This document shows, piece after piece, positions 25,677 to 33,824 of a stretch of 64,000 bases of DNA (its first letter is position 1; the number at the start of each line of letters is the position of its first letter). The position numbers were made by a program, and so were the translations under genes. The notes under the pieces were generated by a model. The model saw nothing but the letters and a program-made list of their open reading frames with translations. It did no database searches and had not been told where the DNA came from. This DNA comes from Orlajensenia sp037404875. Lineage in GTDB: Bacteria; Actinomycetota; Actinomycetes; Actinomycetales; Microbacteriaceae. The stretch covers positions 39,252 to 103,251 of the forward strand of contig NZ_JBBELO010000032.1 of assembly GCF_037404875.1 (NCBI RefSeq), given 5' to 3'.

Positions 25677-26587
25677 GCACCATCCACGCACCAGAGGTGC
25701 AGACGCCCGAGGTCTCCGGCGTCGAGGCCGAGCAGGGCCGGAACGACCGTCTCGCTGAACAGGCGGCGGGCGCCGGAGGGATCCGGCCGCTACTGCGTCG
25801 CATCCGTCCGGGGCTCGTGCTCGCCTGGATCATCGTGGCGGTCGTGATCGCCTGGGCCGTCGTGCCCTTCCTGTTCACCGGGTACAGCGGCGTGAGCGGG
25901 GTGCCGGCCGAGAAGCTGCAGGCGCCGAGCGCAGCCCATTGGCTGGGCACGGATGAGCTGGGTCGCGACCTCTACGCCCGTATCGTCTACGGGGCGGTGC
26001 ACTCCCTGACGGGCGCCGCGGTGGCCGTCGCCGTCGGTCTCGTCGCCGGAACCGCCCTCGGGGTACTGGCGGGATCGGCGGGCGGAATCATCGACGTCGT
26101 CGTCGGCCGCGTCGTCGACGTGCTGCTCTCAATCCCGGGACTGCTGCTGAGCCTGTCGATCATCATCCTGCTGGGGTTCGGAACCGTGAACGCGGCCATC
26201 GCGGTCGGTGTCACGAGCGTGGCATCCTTCGCACGGCTCAGCCGATCGGAGGTCGTGCGCGTGCGACGCGGCGACTACGTGGAGGCGGCGTTCGGGTCAG
26301 GCGGCCGCTTCTTCAGCGTGCTCGCCCGGCACGTGCTTCCCAACTCGGTCGGTCCCGTCATCTCGCTCACCGCCCTTCAGCTCGGCACGGCGATCATCGC
26401 CCTGTCGACCCTCGGCTTCCTCGGTTACGGGGCGCCGCCCCCCACGCCGGAATGGGGCCTGCTGATCGCCGAGGGCCGCAACTACATCGCCACGGCGTGG
26501 TGGATCACGACCTTCCCCGGTCTCGTGGTCGTGCTCGTCGTGCTCTCGGCCAATCGCATCAGTTCCTCGATCGGAGTATCACGATGA
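25673..26587 (+). CDS. ABC transporter permease (DppC/OppC type)
   Basis: A 304-residue permease with a polar N-terminal tail of about 45 residues, a first helix, the HWLGTDELGRDLYARIVYGA block diagnostic of DppC-like subunits, and the EAA-like loop VRRGDYVEAAFGSGGRFFSVLARHVLPN. GGAGG precedes the ATG, which overlaps the previous stop (ATGA at 25673). Only the initiator Met and no Cys. It forms the membrane channel with the gene before it. Confidence 0.92.
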   Translation: MSTIHAPEVQTPEVSGVEAEQGRNDRLAEQAAGAGGIRPLLRRIRPGLVLAWIIVAVVIAWAVVPFLFTGYSGVSGVPAEKLQAPSAAHWLGTDELGRDLYARIVYGAVHSLTGAAVAVAVGLVAGTALGVLAGSAGGIIDVVVGRVVDVLLSIPGLLLSLSIIILLGFGTVNAAIAVGVTSVASFARLSRSEVVRVRRGDYVEAAFGSGGRFFSVLARHVLPNSVGPVISLTALQLGTAIIALSTLGFLGYGAPPPTPEWGLLIAEGRNYIATAWWITTFPGLVVVLVVLSANRISSSIGVSR

Positions 26588-28212
26588 CGGCAGCACTCGA
26601 GGTCGAGGGCCTCAGCGTCGGCTACGCCCGCGAGGGAGTCACCACCACGGTCGTGCACGAGGTGGGCTTCAGCATCCGGCCGGGGGAGGTGCTCGCCCTG
26701 GTCGGCGAATCGGGTTCGGGCAAGACCACGACGGCCCAGGCGGTGATCGGACTGCTCCCGGCGAACGCGCGCCGCTCATCGGGGCGCATCGTGCTCGGAG
26801 GCACCGACATCTCCGACTGGTCGCAGGCGCGGCTGGGCACCGTTCGCGGAGCGCGCATCGGCCTCATCCCGCAAGACCCTTCCGCGAGCCTGAACCCGGT
26901 GAAGCCGGTCGGCGTGCAGCTGGGCGAGGCGCTGCGCATCCACACCCGGATGCCGCGGGCCGTGCTGCGCTCCCGGGTGCTCGAGGCCCTGGACCGCGTG
27001 GGAATCGACGATCCGGCGCGGCGTGCGAAGCAGTACCCGCACGAGCTCTCGGGCGGCATGCGCCAGCGCGTGCTCATCGCCTCGGCCCTCGCGCTCGAGC
27101 CGGAGCTCGTGATCGCCGACGAGCCCACGAGCGCGCTCGACGTCACGGTGCAGAAGCGCATCCTCGACACGATCGACGAGTTGCGGCGCGAGTTGGGCAC
27201 CGCCGTGCTGCTCGTGACGCACGACCTGGGCGTCGCCGCGGAACGGGCCGACGACATCGTCGTGCTGCAGCAGGGGCGGATCCGACAGCACGGTTCGGTG
27301 GATGCGGTGCTGCAGCGCCCCGAGCATCCCTACGTGCGCCGGCTGTTCGCCGACGCCCCCTCGCTGTCGGTGCCGCCGGTGCGGCCTCCTCGCGCACCCC
27401 TCTACCTGCGCGACGCCGGCGCGGCCGCAGCCGAGAACCCGTACGCCGTCGAGGTGCAGGGCCTCGTACGGGAGCACGGCCGCGGCCGAACGGCCTTCCG
27501 GGCAGTGGACGACGTGAGCCTGCAGGTGCGGCGTGGAACCACGCACGCGATCGTCGGCGAGTCCGGCTCGGGCAAGACGAGCATCGCACGCGCCATCGCC
27601 GGCTTCGATGTTCCGACGGCGGGCCGGGTGATCATCGACGGCGCGGATGCCACCGGCCTGCATGGCGGCGAGCTGCGGCGACTGCGCCGCAGCGTGCAGC
27701 TGGTCTACCAGAATCCGTTCGGCTCCCTCGATCCGAGGCAGACGGTGAGTGCCATCGTCGCCGAGCCGCTGCGCAACCTCGGCATCGGTCGGGCGCAGGC
27801 GGCCGAGCGCGCGGCGGAACTCGTGGACCGGGTGGCGCTGGATGCCGCCCTGCTCTTCCGGCGTCCGCGCGAACTCTCCGGCGGCCAGCGCCAGCGTGTC
27901 GCCATCGCCCGGGCGCTCGCCCTGGACCCGCGCATCCTCGTGCTCGACGAGGCGGTGTCGGCCCTCGACGTCACGGTGCAGGCCCGCATCCTCGAACTGC
28001 TCGATTCGCTGCAGACCCAGTTGGGGCTCACCTACGTGTTCATCTCGCACGACCTCGCGGTGGTGCGGCGCATCGCCGACACGGTCTCGGTCTTCAGCCG
28101 CGGCCGGCTCGTCGAGACGGGAACAGCGGAGCAGGTCTTCGAGGCGCCTGAGCACGACGTGACCCGCGATCTGCTCGCGGCTGTTCCGGTGCCGAAGGCG
28201 GTGGCGGCATGA
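26584..28212 (+). CDS. ABC transporter ATP-binding protein, two fused ATPase domains (DppD-DppF type)
   Basis: A 542-residue fusion of the two ATPases normally encoded separately in peptide/nickel importers. Domain 1 has Walker A GESGSGKTT (about 41-49), signature LSGGMRQR and Walker B LVIADEPTSALDV. Domain 2, from about residue 295, has GESGSGKTS, LSGGQRQR and ILVLDEAVSALDV, in which the usual Pro after Glu is Ala. Each domain ends in the solute-class HPYVRRLF or related tail. Its ATG overlaps the permease stop and its stop overlaps the monooxygenase start. Two internal Met, no Cys. Confidence 0.92.
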   Translation: MTAALEVEGLSVGYAREGVTTTVVHEVGFSIRPGEVLALVGESGSGKTTTAQAVIGLLPANARRSSGRIVLGGTDISDWSQARLGTVRGARIGLIPQDPSASLNPVKPVGVQLGEALRIHTRMPRAVLRSRVLEALDRVGIDDPARRAKQYPHELSGGMRQRVLIASALALEPELVIADEPTSALDVTVQKRILDTIDELRRELGTAVLLVTHDLGVAAERADDIVVLQQGRIRQHGSVDAVLQRPEHPYVRRLFADAPSLSVPPVRPPRAPLYLRDAGAAAAENPYAVEVQGLVREHGRGRTAFRAVDDVSLQVRRGTTHAIVGESGSGKTSIARAIAGFDVPTAGRVIIDGADATGLHGGELRRLRRSVQLVYQNPFGSLDPRQTVSAIVAEPLRNLGIGRAQAAERAAELVDRVALDAALLFRRPRELSGGQRQRVAIARALALDPRILVLDEAVSALDVTVQARILELLDSLQTQLGLTYVFISHDLAVVRRIADTVSVFSRGRLVETGTAEQVFEAPEHDVTRDLLAAVPVPKAVAA

Positions 28213-29192
28213 CGCGCCTCGGGTTCTTCACCCGGCTGCTCGAGGATGCCGATGCCGCACAGCGCTACTCCTACGCCCTCGAGCAGGTCCGGCACGCCGA
28301 GCGGCACGGATTCGACACGGCCTGGGTCGCCCAGCACCACTTCAACGGTGCTGAGGGCGGCCTCCCCTCGCCGCTCGTGCTGCTGGCCGCGGCGGCGGCC
28401 CTCACCGACCGCATCCGCCTGGGGACGGCGATCGTGACGCTTCCCCTCGAAGACCCGGTGCGGCTGGCCGAAGACGCCGCCGTGCTCGACACGCTCTCGG
28501 GCGGCCGCTTCGAACTCGGCGTCGGCAGCGGCGGAACGGCCTCGTCGTTCGGCGTGTTCGGCCGGCGGAGCGAGGATCGCGGACGGCTGCTGGGGGAGCA
28601 CCTCGAGCGGCTTCGCGGGCTGCTCGCCGGCCCGACCCTCTACCCGCCGGCCCCCGGCCTCGGCGACCGCATCTGGCAGGCGACGTTCTCCGTCGAGGGC
28701 GGAGCGCGTGCCGGACGGGCCGGCGACGGCCTGCTGCTCTCGCGGACGCAGCCGCGACCTCCCGACCGGCCCCGTGCCGCCCTGGCCGAGGTGCAGCAGC
28801 CCATCATCGACGCCTACCTCGATGCCCTGCCCGCGAACGTCCCGCCGCGCATCCTCGCCTCGCGCACGCTCGTCGTCGGCGATGATCGCGAGCGGCTGCT
28901 CGCCGTGTCGGAACGCGGGTTGCGGCGGGCCGCCGCCTCGCTCGCAGCGGCCGGCCACCGCTTCGAGAGTGATGAGCTCGCGGACCTCATCGCCGGCACC
29001 GACACGCACATCGGGGCGGTCGAGGATGTGGTGGCCTCGCTCTCGGCGGATGCCACGCTCGCGCGCGCAACGGACGTGGCCTTCCAGGTTCACTCCGTCG
29101 ACCCGGGCCACGAGCTCACCCTGCGATCGATCGAGCTGACCGCCTCAGCCGTCGCCCCTGCGCTGGGCATCGGCACGCTGGCATCCGTGTGA
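28209..29192 (+). CDS. luciferase-like FMN-dependent monooxygenase (KPN_01858-like)
   Basis: A 327-residue member of the LLM superfamily: LGFFTRLLEDADAAQ at the N-terminus, FDTAWVAQHHF, IRLGTAIVTLPLEDPVRLAEDAAVLDTLSGGRFELGVGSGG and DGLLLSR near the flavin pocket. It matches the luciferase-like protein of the KPN_01854/KPN_01858 cassette. It has only the initiator Met and no Cys. It overlaps the ATPase gene and probably oxidises the imported compound using FMNH2. Its product and substrate are unknown. Confidence 0.88.
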   Translation: MTRLGFFTRLLEDADAAQRYSYALEQVRHAERHGFDTAWVAQHHFNGAEGGLPSPLVLLAAAAALTDRIRLGTAIVTLPLEDPVRLAEDAAVLDTLSGGRFELGVGSGGTASSFGVFGRRSEDRGRLLGEHLERLRGLLAGPTLYPPAPGLGDRIWQATFSVEGGARAGRAGDGLLLSRTQPRPPDRPRAALAEVQQPIIDAYLDALPANVPPRILASRTLVVGDDRERLLAVSERGLRRAAASLAAAGHRFESDELADLIAGTDTHIGAVEDVVASLSADATLARATDVAFQVHSVDPGHELTLRSIELTASAVAPALGIGTLASV

Positions 29193-29263
29193 GCAGCTCA
29201 CGAGACCTGCCTGAACCCACTGAACCATCACCACCACTGAAACGCTCCGAGGAGGAACCACCC

Positions 29264-29854
29264 ATGTCCACCCCACCCGATGTGATCGACGCCCTGCTGG
29301 GTGTTCGGCAGGGCTCGCGGATCGACGCGCTCCGGCGCAGCCGGCCCGAGACGCGCCGCAACGCCCAGCTCGCCTATGACAGCCTGTTCCCGGCCGTGAC
29401 GAGAACCGGCCCGAGTCCCCGGGAACGCCTCGCCGTCGCCGCGTTCGTCGCCGGCGTGCACGGCGCCTCACCCGCGGCCGAGCACTATCTCGCACGCCTG
29501 CGCAGTCTCGATCCCGTCACCGGCATCGCCGACGTGGTGCACAGCGAGGTCCTGCTGGCCGCCACAACGGGCCCCTACGGAGTCTTCCCCGATGGTCCCC
29601 TCGCGATCGAGAGCGTCGAGGGGCCGCGTTACCGGGTCGCCGACGCGCACCGGCGCGCCCTCGGAGGGCGGCTCGCCGCCGCGATCGACCACGCCCACCT
29701 GCTGGTCTTCCGCCCGCGCGAGGCCGACGCATCCGCCCTGCAGGCCCTCGCCGATGCCGGCTGGAGCGTCGACGAGATCGTCACCCTGTCGCAGCTCGTC
29801 TCGTTCCTCACCTTCCAGGTGCGCGTCGTGGCCGGATGGGAGCTGATCGCATGA
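29264..29854 (+). CDS. CMD-fold protein (Avi_7170-like), cysteine-free
   Basis: A 196-residue helical protein related to carboxymuconolactone decarboxylase/AhpD folds, matching the CMD protein of the KPN_01854 cassette. The C-terminal pattern AHLLVFRPREADASALQALADAGWS, then the helix DEIVTLSQLVSFLTFQVRVV, is the CMD arrangement, but the CxxC redox pair is absent and the protein has no Cys at all. ATG at 29264 is preferred to a GTG at 29189 that overlaps the previous stop, because GAGGAGG lies just upstream of it. Only the initiator Met is present. A structural or non-redox role beside the next gene seems likely. Confidence 0.8.
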   Translation: MSTPPDVIDALLGVRQGSRIDALRRSRPETRRNAQLAYDSLFPAVTRTGPSPRERLAVAAFVAGVHGASPAAEHYLARLRSLDPVTGIADVVHSEVLLAATTGPYGVFPDGPLAIESVEGPRYRVADAHRRALGGRLAAAIDHAHLLVFRPREADASALQALADAGWSVDEIVTLSQLVSFLTFQVRVVAGWELIA

Positions 29855-30465
29855 GCGCCGCCAATGCCACGTCCGAGATCGATGCAACGGCAGGGAGCTC
29901 GCTCCGGCCGCTCGCGTTCACCCAGGACAACCTCGGCTGGGAGCCGTGGCTGGCGCCCCTGCCCGAGGAGGAGTTCACGGAACGCACCTGGGAGGGCCTC
30001 GTGGAGGCGGCACGTGCCAAGAGCCCGTACTTCGCGCTGCTCGCGCGCGACCCCGAGGTGCTCGGGGCGCGCACCCGAGCCGACAAGGACATCTTCTACA
30101 ACACCGACGGCGGACTGCCGCGCGCCGAGCGGGAACTCGCGGCGACGGCCGTGAGCCGCGCCAACGGGTGCATCTTCTGCGCGAGCGTGCACGCCCGTTT
30201 CGCCAGCCACCACTCGAAGCGGGCCGACGACGTCCAGCGGTTGCTCGACGAGGGCACGGATGCCGACCTCGGGCCGCGCTGGCGGGCGATCGTCGATGCC
30301 GCGGTCGCGCTCACCGCCACGCCGCCGGCCCTGACGCGCGGGCACGTCTCCGCCCTGCGCGACGAGGGCCTGGACGATGCGGCGATCGCCGACCTCGTGC
30401 AGGCGGCGGCCTTCTTCGCGTGGGCGAATCGCCTGATGCTCAGTCTGGGTGAACCCACCGCCTGA
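29851..30465 (+). CDS. alkylhydroperoxidase-domain protein (Avi_7169-like)
   Basis: A 204-residue AhpD-like protein. The redox motif is in ANGCIFCASVHARF: two Cys in a CxxC and the downstream His, as in AhpD, so it may reduce peroxide or handle a reactive product of the monooxygenase. The conserved AFFAWANRLMLSLGEP block closes the domain. It has only these two Cys and one Met beyond the initiator. It overlaps the CMD gene (ATGA at 29851) and is the last gene of the import operon; a terminator hairpin includes its stop codon. Confidence 0.88.
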   Translation: MSAANATSEIDATAGSSLRPLAFTQDNLGWEPWLAPLPEEEFTERTWEGLVEAARAKSPYFALLARDPEVLGARTRADKDIFYNTDGGLPRAERELAATAVSRANGCIFCASVHARFASHHSKRADDVQRLLDEGTDADLGPRWRAIVDAAVALTATPPALTRGHVSALRDEGLDDAAIADLVQAAAFFAWANRLMLSLGEPTA

Positions 30466-30485
30466 GGGGGGCGGGCACCTCAGGC
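30460..30485 (+). terminator. hairpin at the end of the import operon
   Basis: GCCTGAGG (30460-30467) and CCTCAGGC (30478-30485) form an 8-bp stem with a 10-base G-rich loop. The stop codon of the last gene lies in the 5' arm. There is no T-run, as is common for actinobacterial terminators. Confidence 0.5.
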
Positions 30486-30589
30486 TGGGGCGGCCGCACG
30501 AGGCGAAGATAGGGCATCCTCCCGATCTGGCCGGGGTGCCTTAGCGAGCACTGTAGACGTGTCGCAGGAGTTCACGTCCAGGAGGAATC

Positions 30590-30775
30590 ATGCAGTTCTC
30601 AGCCGGTTATCTCGCCCTCAGCCAGCATGCCGACGATGTGCGCGTCAGTGAGATCGCGCTGCATCACCGCCGCAGCGAACAGGAGCGGCTCGAGTCGGAG
30701 CCCGAGGCTCCGGCCGAGCCCGCTCGTCGCCGGCACCACGTACGCACGCACCAGCATCGCCACGCCGCCGCGTGA
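30590..30775 (+). CDS. small Arg/His-rich protein, 61 residues
   Basis: AGGAGG lies 4 bases before the ATG, a strong ribosome binding site that marks this as a real gene. The product begins MQFSAGYLALSQHADDVRVS, continues in a charged helix (ALHHRRSEQERLESE), a Pro/Ala linker and a His/Arg-rich tail. I do not recognise a family. It resembles the 61-residue product at 36436 in length and in the pattern ADDxR-x4-E-x4-RR-x3-ER near the N-terminus, so the two may be distant paralogues. It precedes the LuxR-type regulator by 71 bases. Function unknown. Confidence 0.6.
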   Translation: MQFSAGYLALSQHADDVRVSEIALHHRRSEQERLESEPEAPAEPARRRHHVRTHQHRHAAA

Positions 30776-30846
30776 GCCTGGCGGCCGCATCCCCGACGTC
30801 CGCGGAGGGTCACCCGGATGTCGGTGGCTGGTGGCACGATGAAGTC

Positions 30847-33741
30847 GTGACACCGTCCAGTCCAAGCATGATCGGCCGCTCGGCCGAGCTCGGGCGCCTG
30901 CAGTCGGCCCTCGCCGAGGCGGCAGCCGGCTCCCCGCGCGCCGTCGTCATCGGGGGAGAGGCGGGCATCGGCAAGAGTCGCCTGATCGCGGAGTTCGAAG
31001 CGGCCGTCGGCGGGTCGGCCTCCCTCGTGAAGGGCCAGTGCGTCGATTTGGGGGCGGTGGCTCCGCCCTATTCGCCGGTGAAGGCGCTGCTGCGCGAACT
31101 GATCGCGCAGGTCGGTGCCGACGCCGTGCTCGCGGCGGCCGGCCCGGGCCGCGCGGCGCTCGCCGCCCTGCTTCCCGAACTCGGCGACGAGGCGATTCCC
31201 GAGGTCGCCACGAGCGGTGCCGTCAGCAGCGGCCAACTGCAGGAGGCGGTCGCCGTCGTGCTCGAGACGCTCTCCCGTACCCGCCCGGTCGTCGCCATCG
31301 TCGAAGACCTCCACTGGATCGACGGCGCGAGCCTGTCGCTGCTGCGCTTCCTCCTGCGGGCCATGACCGCCGGTCGTGTGCTGTTCGTGTTGAGCTATCG
31401 CACCGACGACGTCACCCGTGGTCACCCGGTGCGGGGGTTCCTCTCCGAGGTCGAGCGCAACCGTGCGGTCGATCGCTGGGAGCTGCACCGGCTCACGCGC
31501 GCCCAGGTGCGCAAGCAGGTGCGCTCGATCCGTGGCGACGAGCTGACGGATGCCGAGCTCGCGACCGTCTTCGATCGCAGTGACGGCATCCCGTTCTTCG
31601 TCGAGGAGCTTCTCGGCATCGAGGCCTGCGCGCTCGATGACGAGATACCCGACACCCTGCGTGAGCTGCTGCTCGCCCGTTACGAGCGCCTCTCCGAACC
31701 GGCCCAGACGCTGTTGCGCGTCATCTCGACCGGCGGCATCTCCGTGCCGCACGAGCGCCTCGCCCGAGTCTTCGACGGAACCGCGGCGCAGCTCGAATCG
31801 GCGGCCCGCGAGGCGGTGATCGGCGGCGTGCTGCGCATCGACGGCGACGCCTACGCCTTCCACCACGCCCTCGTGCGTGAGGCGATCCTCGATGACCTGT
31901 TGCCCGGTGAGCGGGCCCGGTATCACGCGCGCTACGCCGAGGCGTTCCAGGCCGAGGCGGCCACGCGCCGGGTCGCGGCCGAGATCTCGTACCACTTCCT
32001 CGGCGCCCGCGACTTCGAGCGCGCCTTCCCTGCGACCATGCGCGCTATGTGGGAGGCGAGAGCGGCCTACGCCTACGCCACGGCCGCCCAGATGGGCGAG
32101 CGGGCCATCGAACTCTGGGACGACGTGGCCGACGCCGAGGCGGTCGCGGGCATGCGCAAGGTGGAGCTGATCAGCCGCACGGCGTCGCACCTGCGCAACG
32201 CGGGCGAGGGCGAGCGGGCACTCGCCATGGTCGACCTGGGGTTGCGCGAGTGCGAGCCGGGGGATCCGCTGTACGCCCGGCTGCTGCGCGACAAGGCGAT
32301 GTACCGTTCGAACACCGGCCGGCCGGGCAGCATCGAGCTGCTCGAGCAGGCGCGCGAGCTCGCCCGCGATGGCGACGAGGAGCTCCTGACCGGCATCACC
32401 ACCGCCCTCGCCGGACGGTTCATGGTCGAGGGCCGGCTCGAAGAGGCGATCGCGCTCGCCGACGAGGCGCTTCCGCTGGCCGAGCAGAACGGCTGGCACC
32501 GGAATGCGTCGATCGCCTCCAACATCGCCGGGGTGTGCCGGGTGCACATGGGCGAGATCGAGCGCGGCCTCGACCAGCTGCAGCGCGCCCGCAACCTGGC
32601 ACGCGGCGACGGCAGCGCTCTGTTGCGGTACTGGGTCAACTCCTCCGACGTCATGTACCTGTTGGGGCGCCACGACGAGGCCATCGAACTCGCCCAGAGC
32701 GGCCTCGACCGAGCCAGGGCGCTCGGAGTTGAACGCAGCTCGGGGGTCATCCTGGCCTCGAACGCGGTGGATCCGCTGATCGCCCTCGCCGAGTGGGACC
32801 GGGCCGATGCACTGATCGAACGCGGCCTCGCGCTGGATCCCCAGCCCGCGTTCCGGGTCTACCTGCAGCGTGCCCGTCTCGGGGCCCGGCTGTGGCGCGG
32901 CGATCCCGCGGGCGCTGCGGCGCAGTTCCGCGCACTGCGGCCGCTCATGGCGCAGATCGCCGACATCGAGCTGCAGACCCGGTTGGGCGTGGACCGGCTG
33001 GCCGCCGAGATCGCGCTGGCCACTGGTGACGCCCGCGCAGCCTGGCAGGAGGCCGAGGTGGTCTTCGACTCCGGCCGGTTCACCATGCCGGCGTACGCAC
33101 TGCCGCTGCTGTGGAACGCCGCGCGCGCCCTCGCGGCGTTGCGGGAACAGGGCGGGAGCGATGTCGACCTCGCCATCGAGGAGCGCCGCATCCGCGACGA
33201 GCTCGCGCTCCTCTCGTTCTGGCCGACCGCCGACATCTGGTCGGCCTTCGTCGAGGCCGAGCTCGGCAGCGGGGGCACGGGCACCGATCCGGTACTCTGG
33301 AGAACGGCCGTCGAGCTGGCCGTGCACCCGACGGCGCCGCGCTTGCTCCCTGCTTACGCGCGCCTGCAGCTCGGCCGAGCGCTCCTGGTCGCCGGAGACC
33401 GTGCCGCGGCCCGCGCCGAGCTGCAGCAGGCGCTGGATGGGGCGAGCGCACTCGGCCTCGGGCTGGTGGCAACGGATGCGACCCGGCTGGCGGCATCCGC
33501 GGGGCTGCCCCTCGCCGGCGCGGGCGGCGTCATCGCCCGCGAGAGCACCGTCGCCGACGCGAGCCTCACCGCGCGGGAGCAGCAGGTGCTCGACCTCATC
33601 GCCGAGGGCCTTTCGAACCGGCAGATCGGCGAGCGCCTGTTCATCAGCGGCAAGACCGCGAGCGTGCACGTCTCCGCCATCCTGCGCAAGCTCGGAGCCA
33701 CGAGCCGCACCGAGGCGGTCTTCCGCGCCGGCCGCTCCTGA
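30847..33741 (+). CDS. large ATP-binding LuxR-family transcriptional regulator
   Basis: A 964-residue LAL-type regulator. The N-terminal AAA ATPase has Walker A GGEAGIGKSR and the DLHWIDGASLSLLRFLL Walker B region; a long helical TPR-like middle (about residues 390-880) follows, and a LuxR-type HTH ends the protein (LTAREQQVLDLIAEGLSNRQ through GKTASVHVSAILRKLG). Such proteins activate transcription on binding an inducer such as a sugar. GTG at 30847 is preferred because CACGAT lies 6 bases upstream (leaderless type); a GTG at 30772 overlapping the previous stop is the alternative and adds 25 residues. Target genes are unknown; neighbours at 30590 and 33825 are candidates. Confidence 0.88.
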   Translation: MTPSSPSMIGRSAELGRLQSALAEAAAGSPRAVVIGGEAGIGKSRLIAEFEAAVGGSASLVKGQCVDLGAVAPPYSPVKALLRELIAQVGADAVLAAAGPGRAALAALLPELGDEAIPEVATSGAVSSGQLQEAVAVVLETLSRTRPVVAIVEDLHWIDGASLSLLRFLLRAMTAGRVLFVLSYRTDDVTRGHPVRGFLSEVERNRAVDRWELHRLTRAQVRKQVRSIRGDELTDAELATVFDRSDGIPFFVEELLGIEACALDDEIPDTLRELLLARYERLSEPAQTLLRVISTGGISVPHERLARVFDGTAAQLESAAREAVIGGVLRIDGDAYAFHHALVREAILDDLLPGERARYHARYAEAFQAEAATRRVAAEISYHFLGARDFERAFPATMRAMWEARAAYAYATAAQMGERAIELWDDVADAEAVAGMRKVELISRTASHLRNAGEGERALAMVDLGLRECEPGDPLYARLLRDKAMYRSNTGRPGSIELLEQARELARDGDEELLTGITTALAGRFMVEGRLEEAIALADEALPLAEQNGWHRNASIASNIAGVCRVHMGEIERGLDQLQRARNLARGDGSALLRYWVNSSDVMYLLGRHDEAIELAQSGLDRARALGVERSSGVILASNAVDPLIALAEWDRADALIERGLALDPQPAFRVYLQRARLGARLWRGDPAGAAAQFRALRPLMAQIADIELQTRLGVDRLAAEIALATGDARAAWQEAEVVFDSGRFTMPAYALPLLWNAARALAALREQGGSDVDLAIEERRIRDELALLSFWPTADIWSAFVEAELGSGGTGTDPVLWRTAVELAVHPTAPRLLPAYARLQLGRALLVAGDRAAARAELQQALDGASALGLGLVATDATRLAASAGLPLAGAGGVIARESTVADASLTAREQQVLDLIAEGLSNRQIGERLFISGKTASVHVSAILRKLGATSRTEAVFRAGRS

Positions 33742-33824
33742 GCCTCCTCCCTCGCCCGCGGGGCCGGCCCACAGGTAGGCCGCTTACAATGAAGACTCGG
33801 CCACGGACAGGGGAGGGGGGTCGC

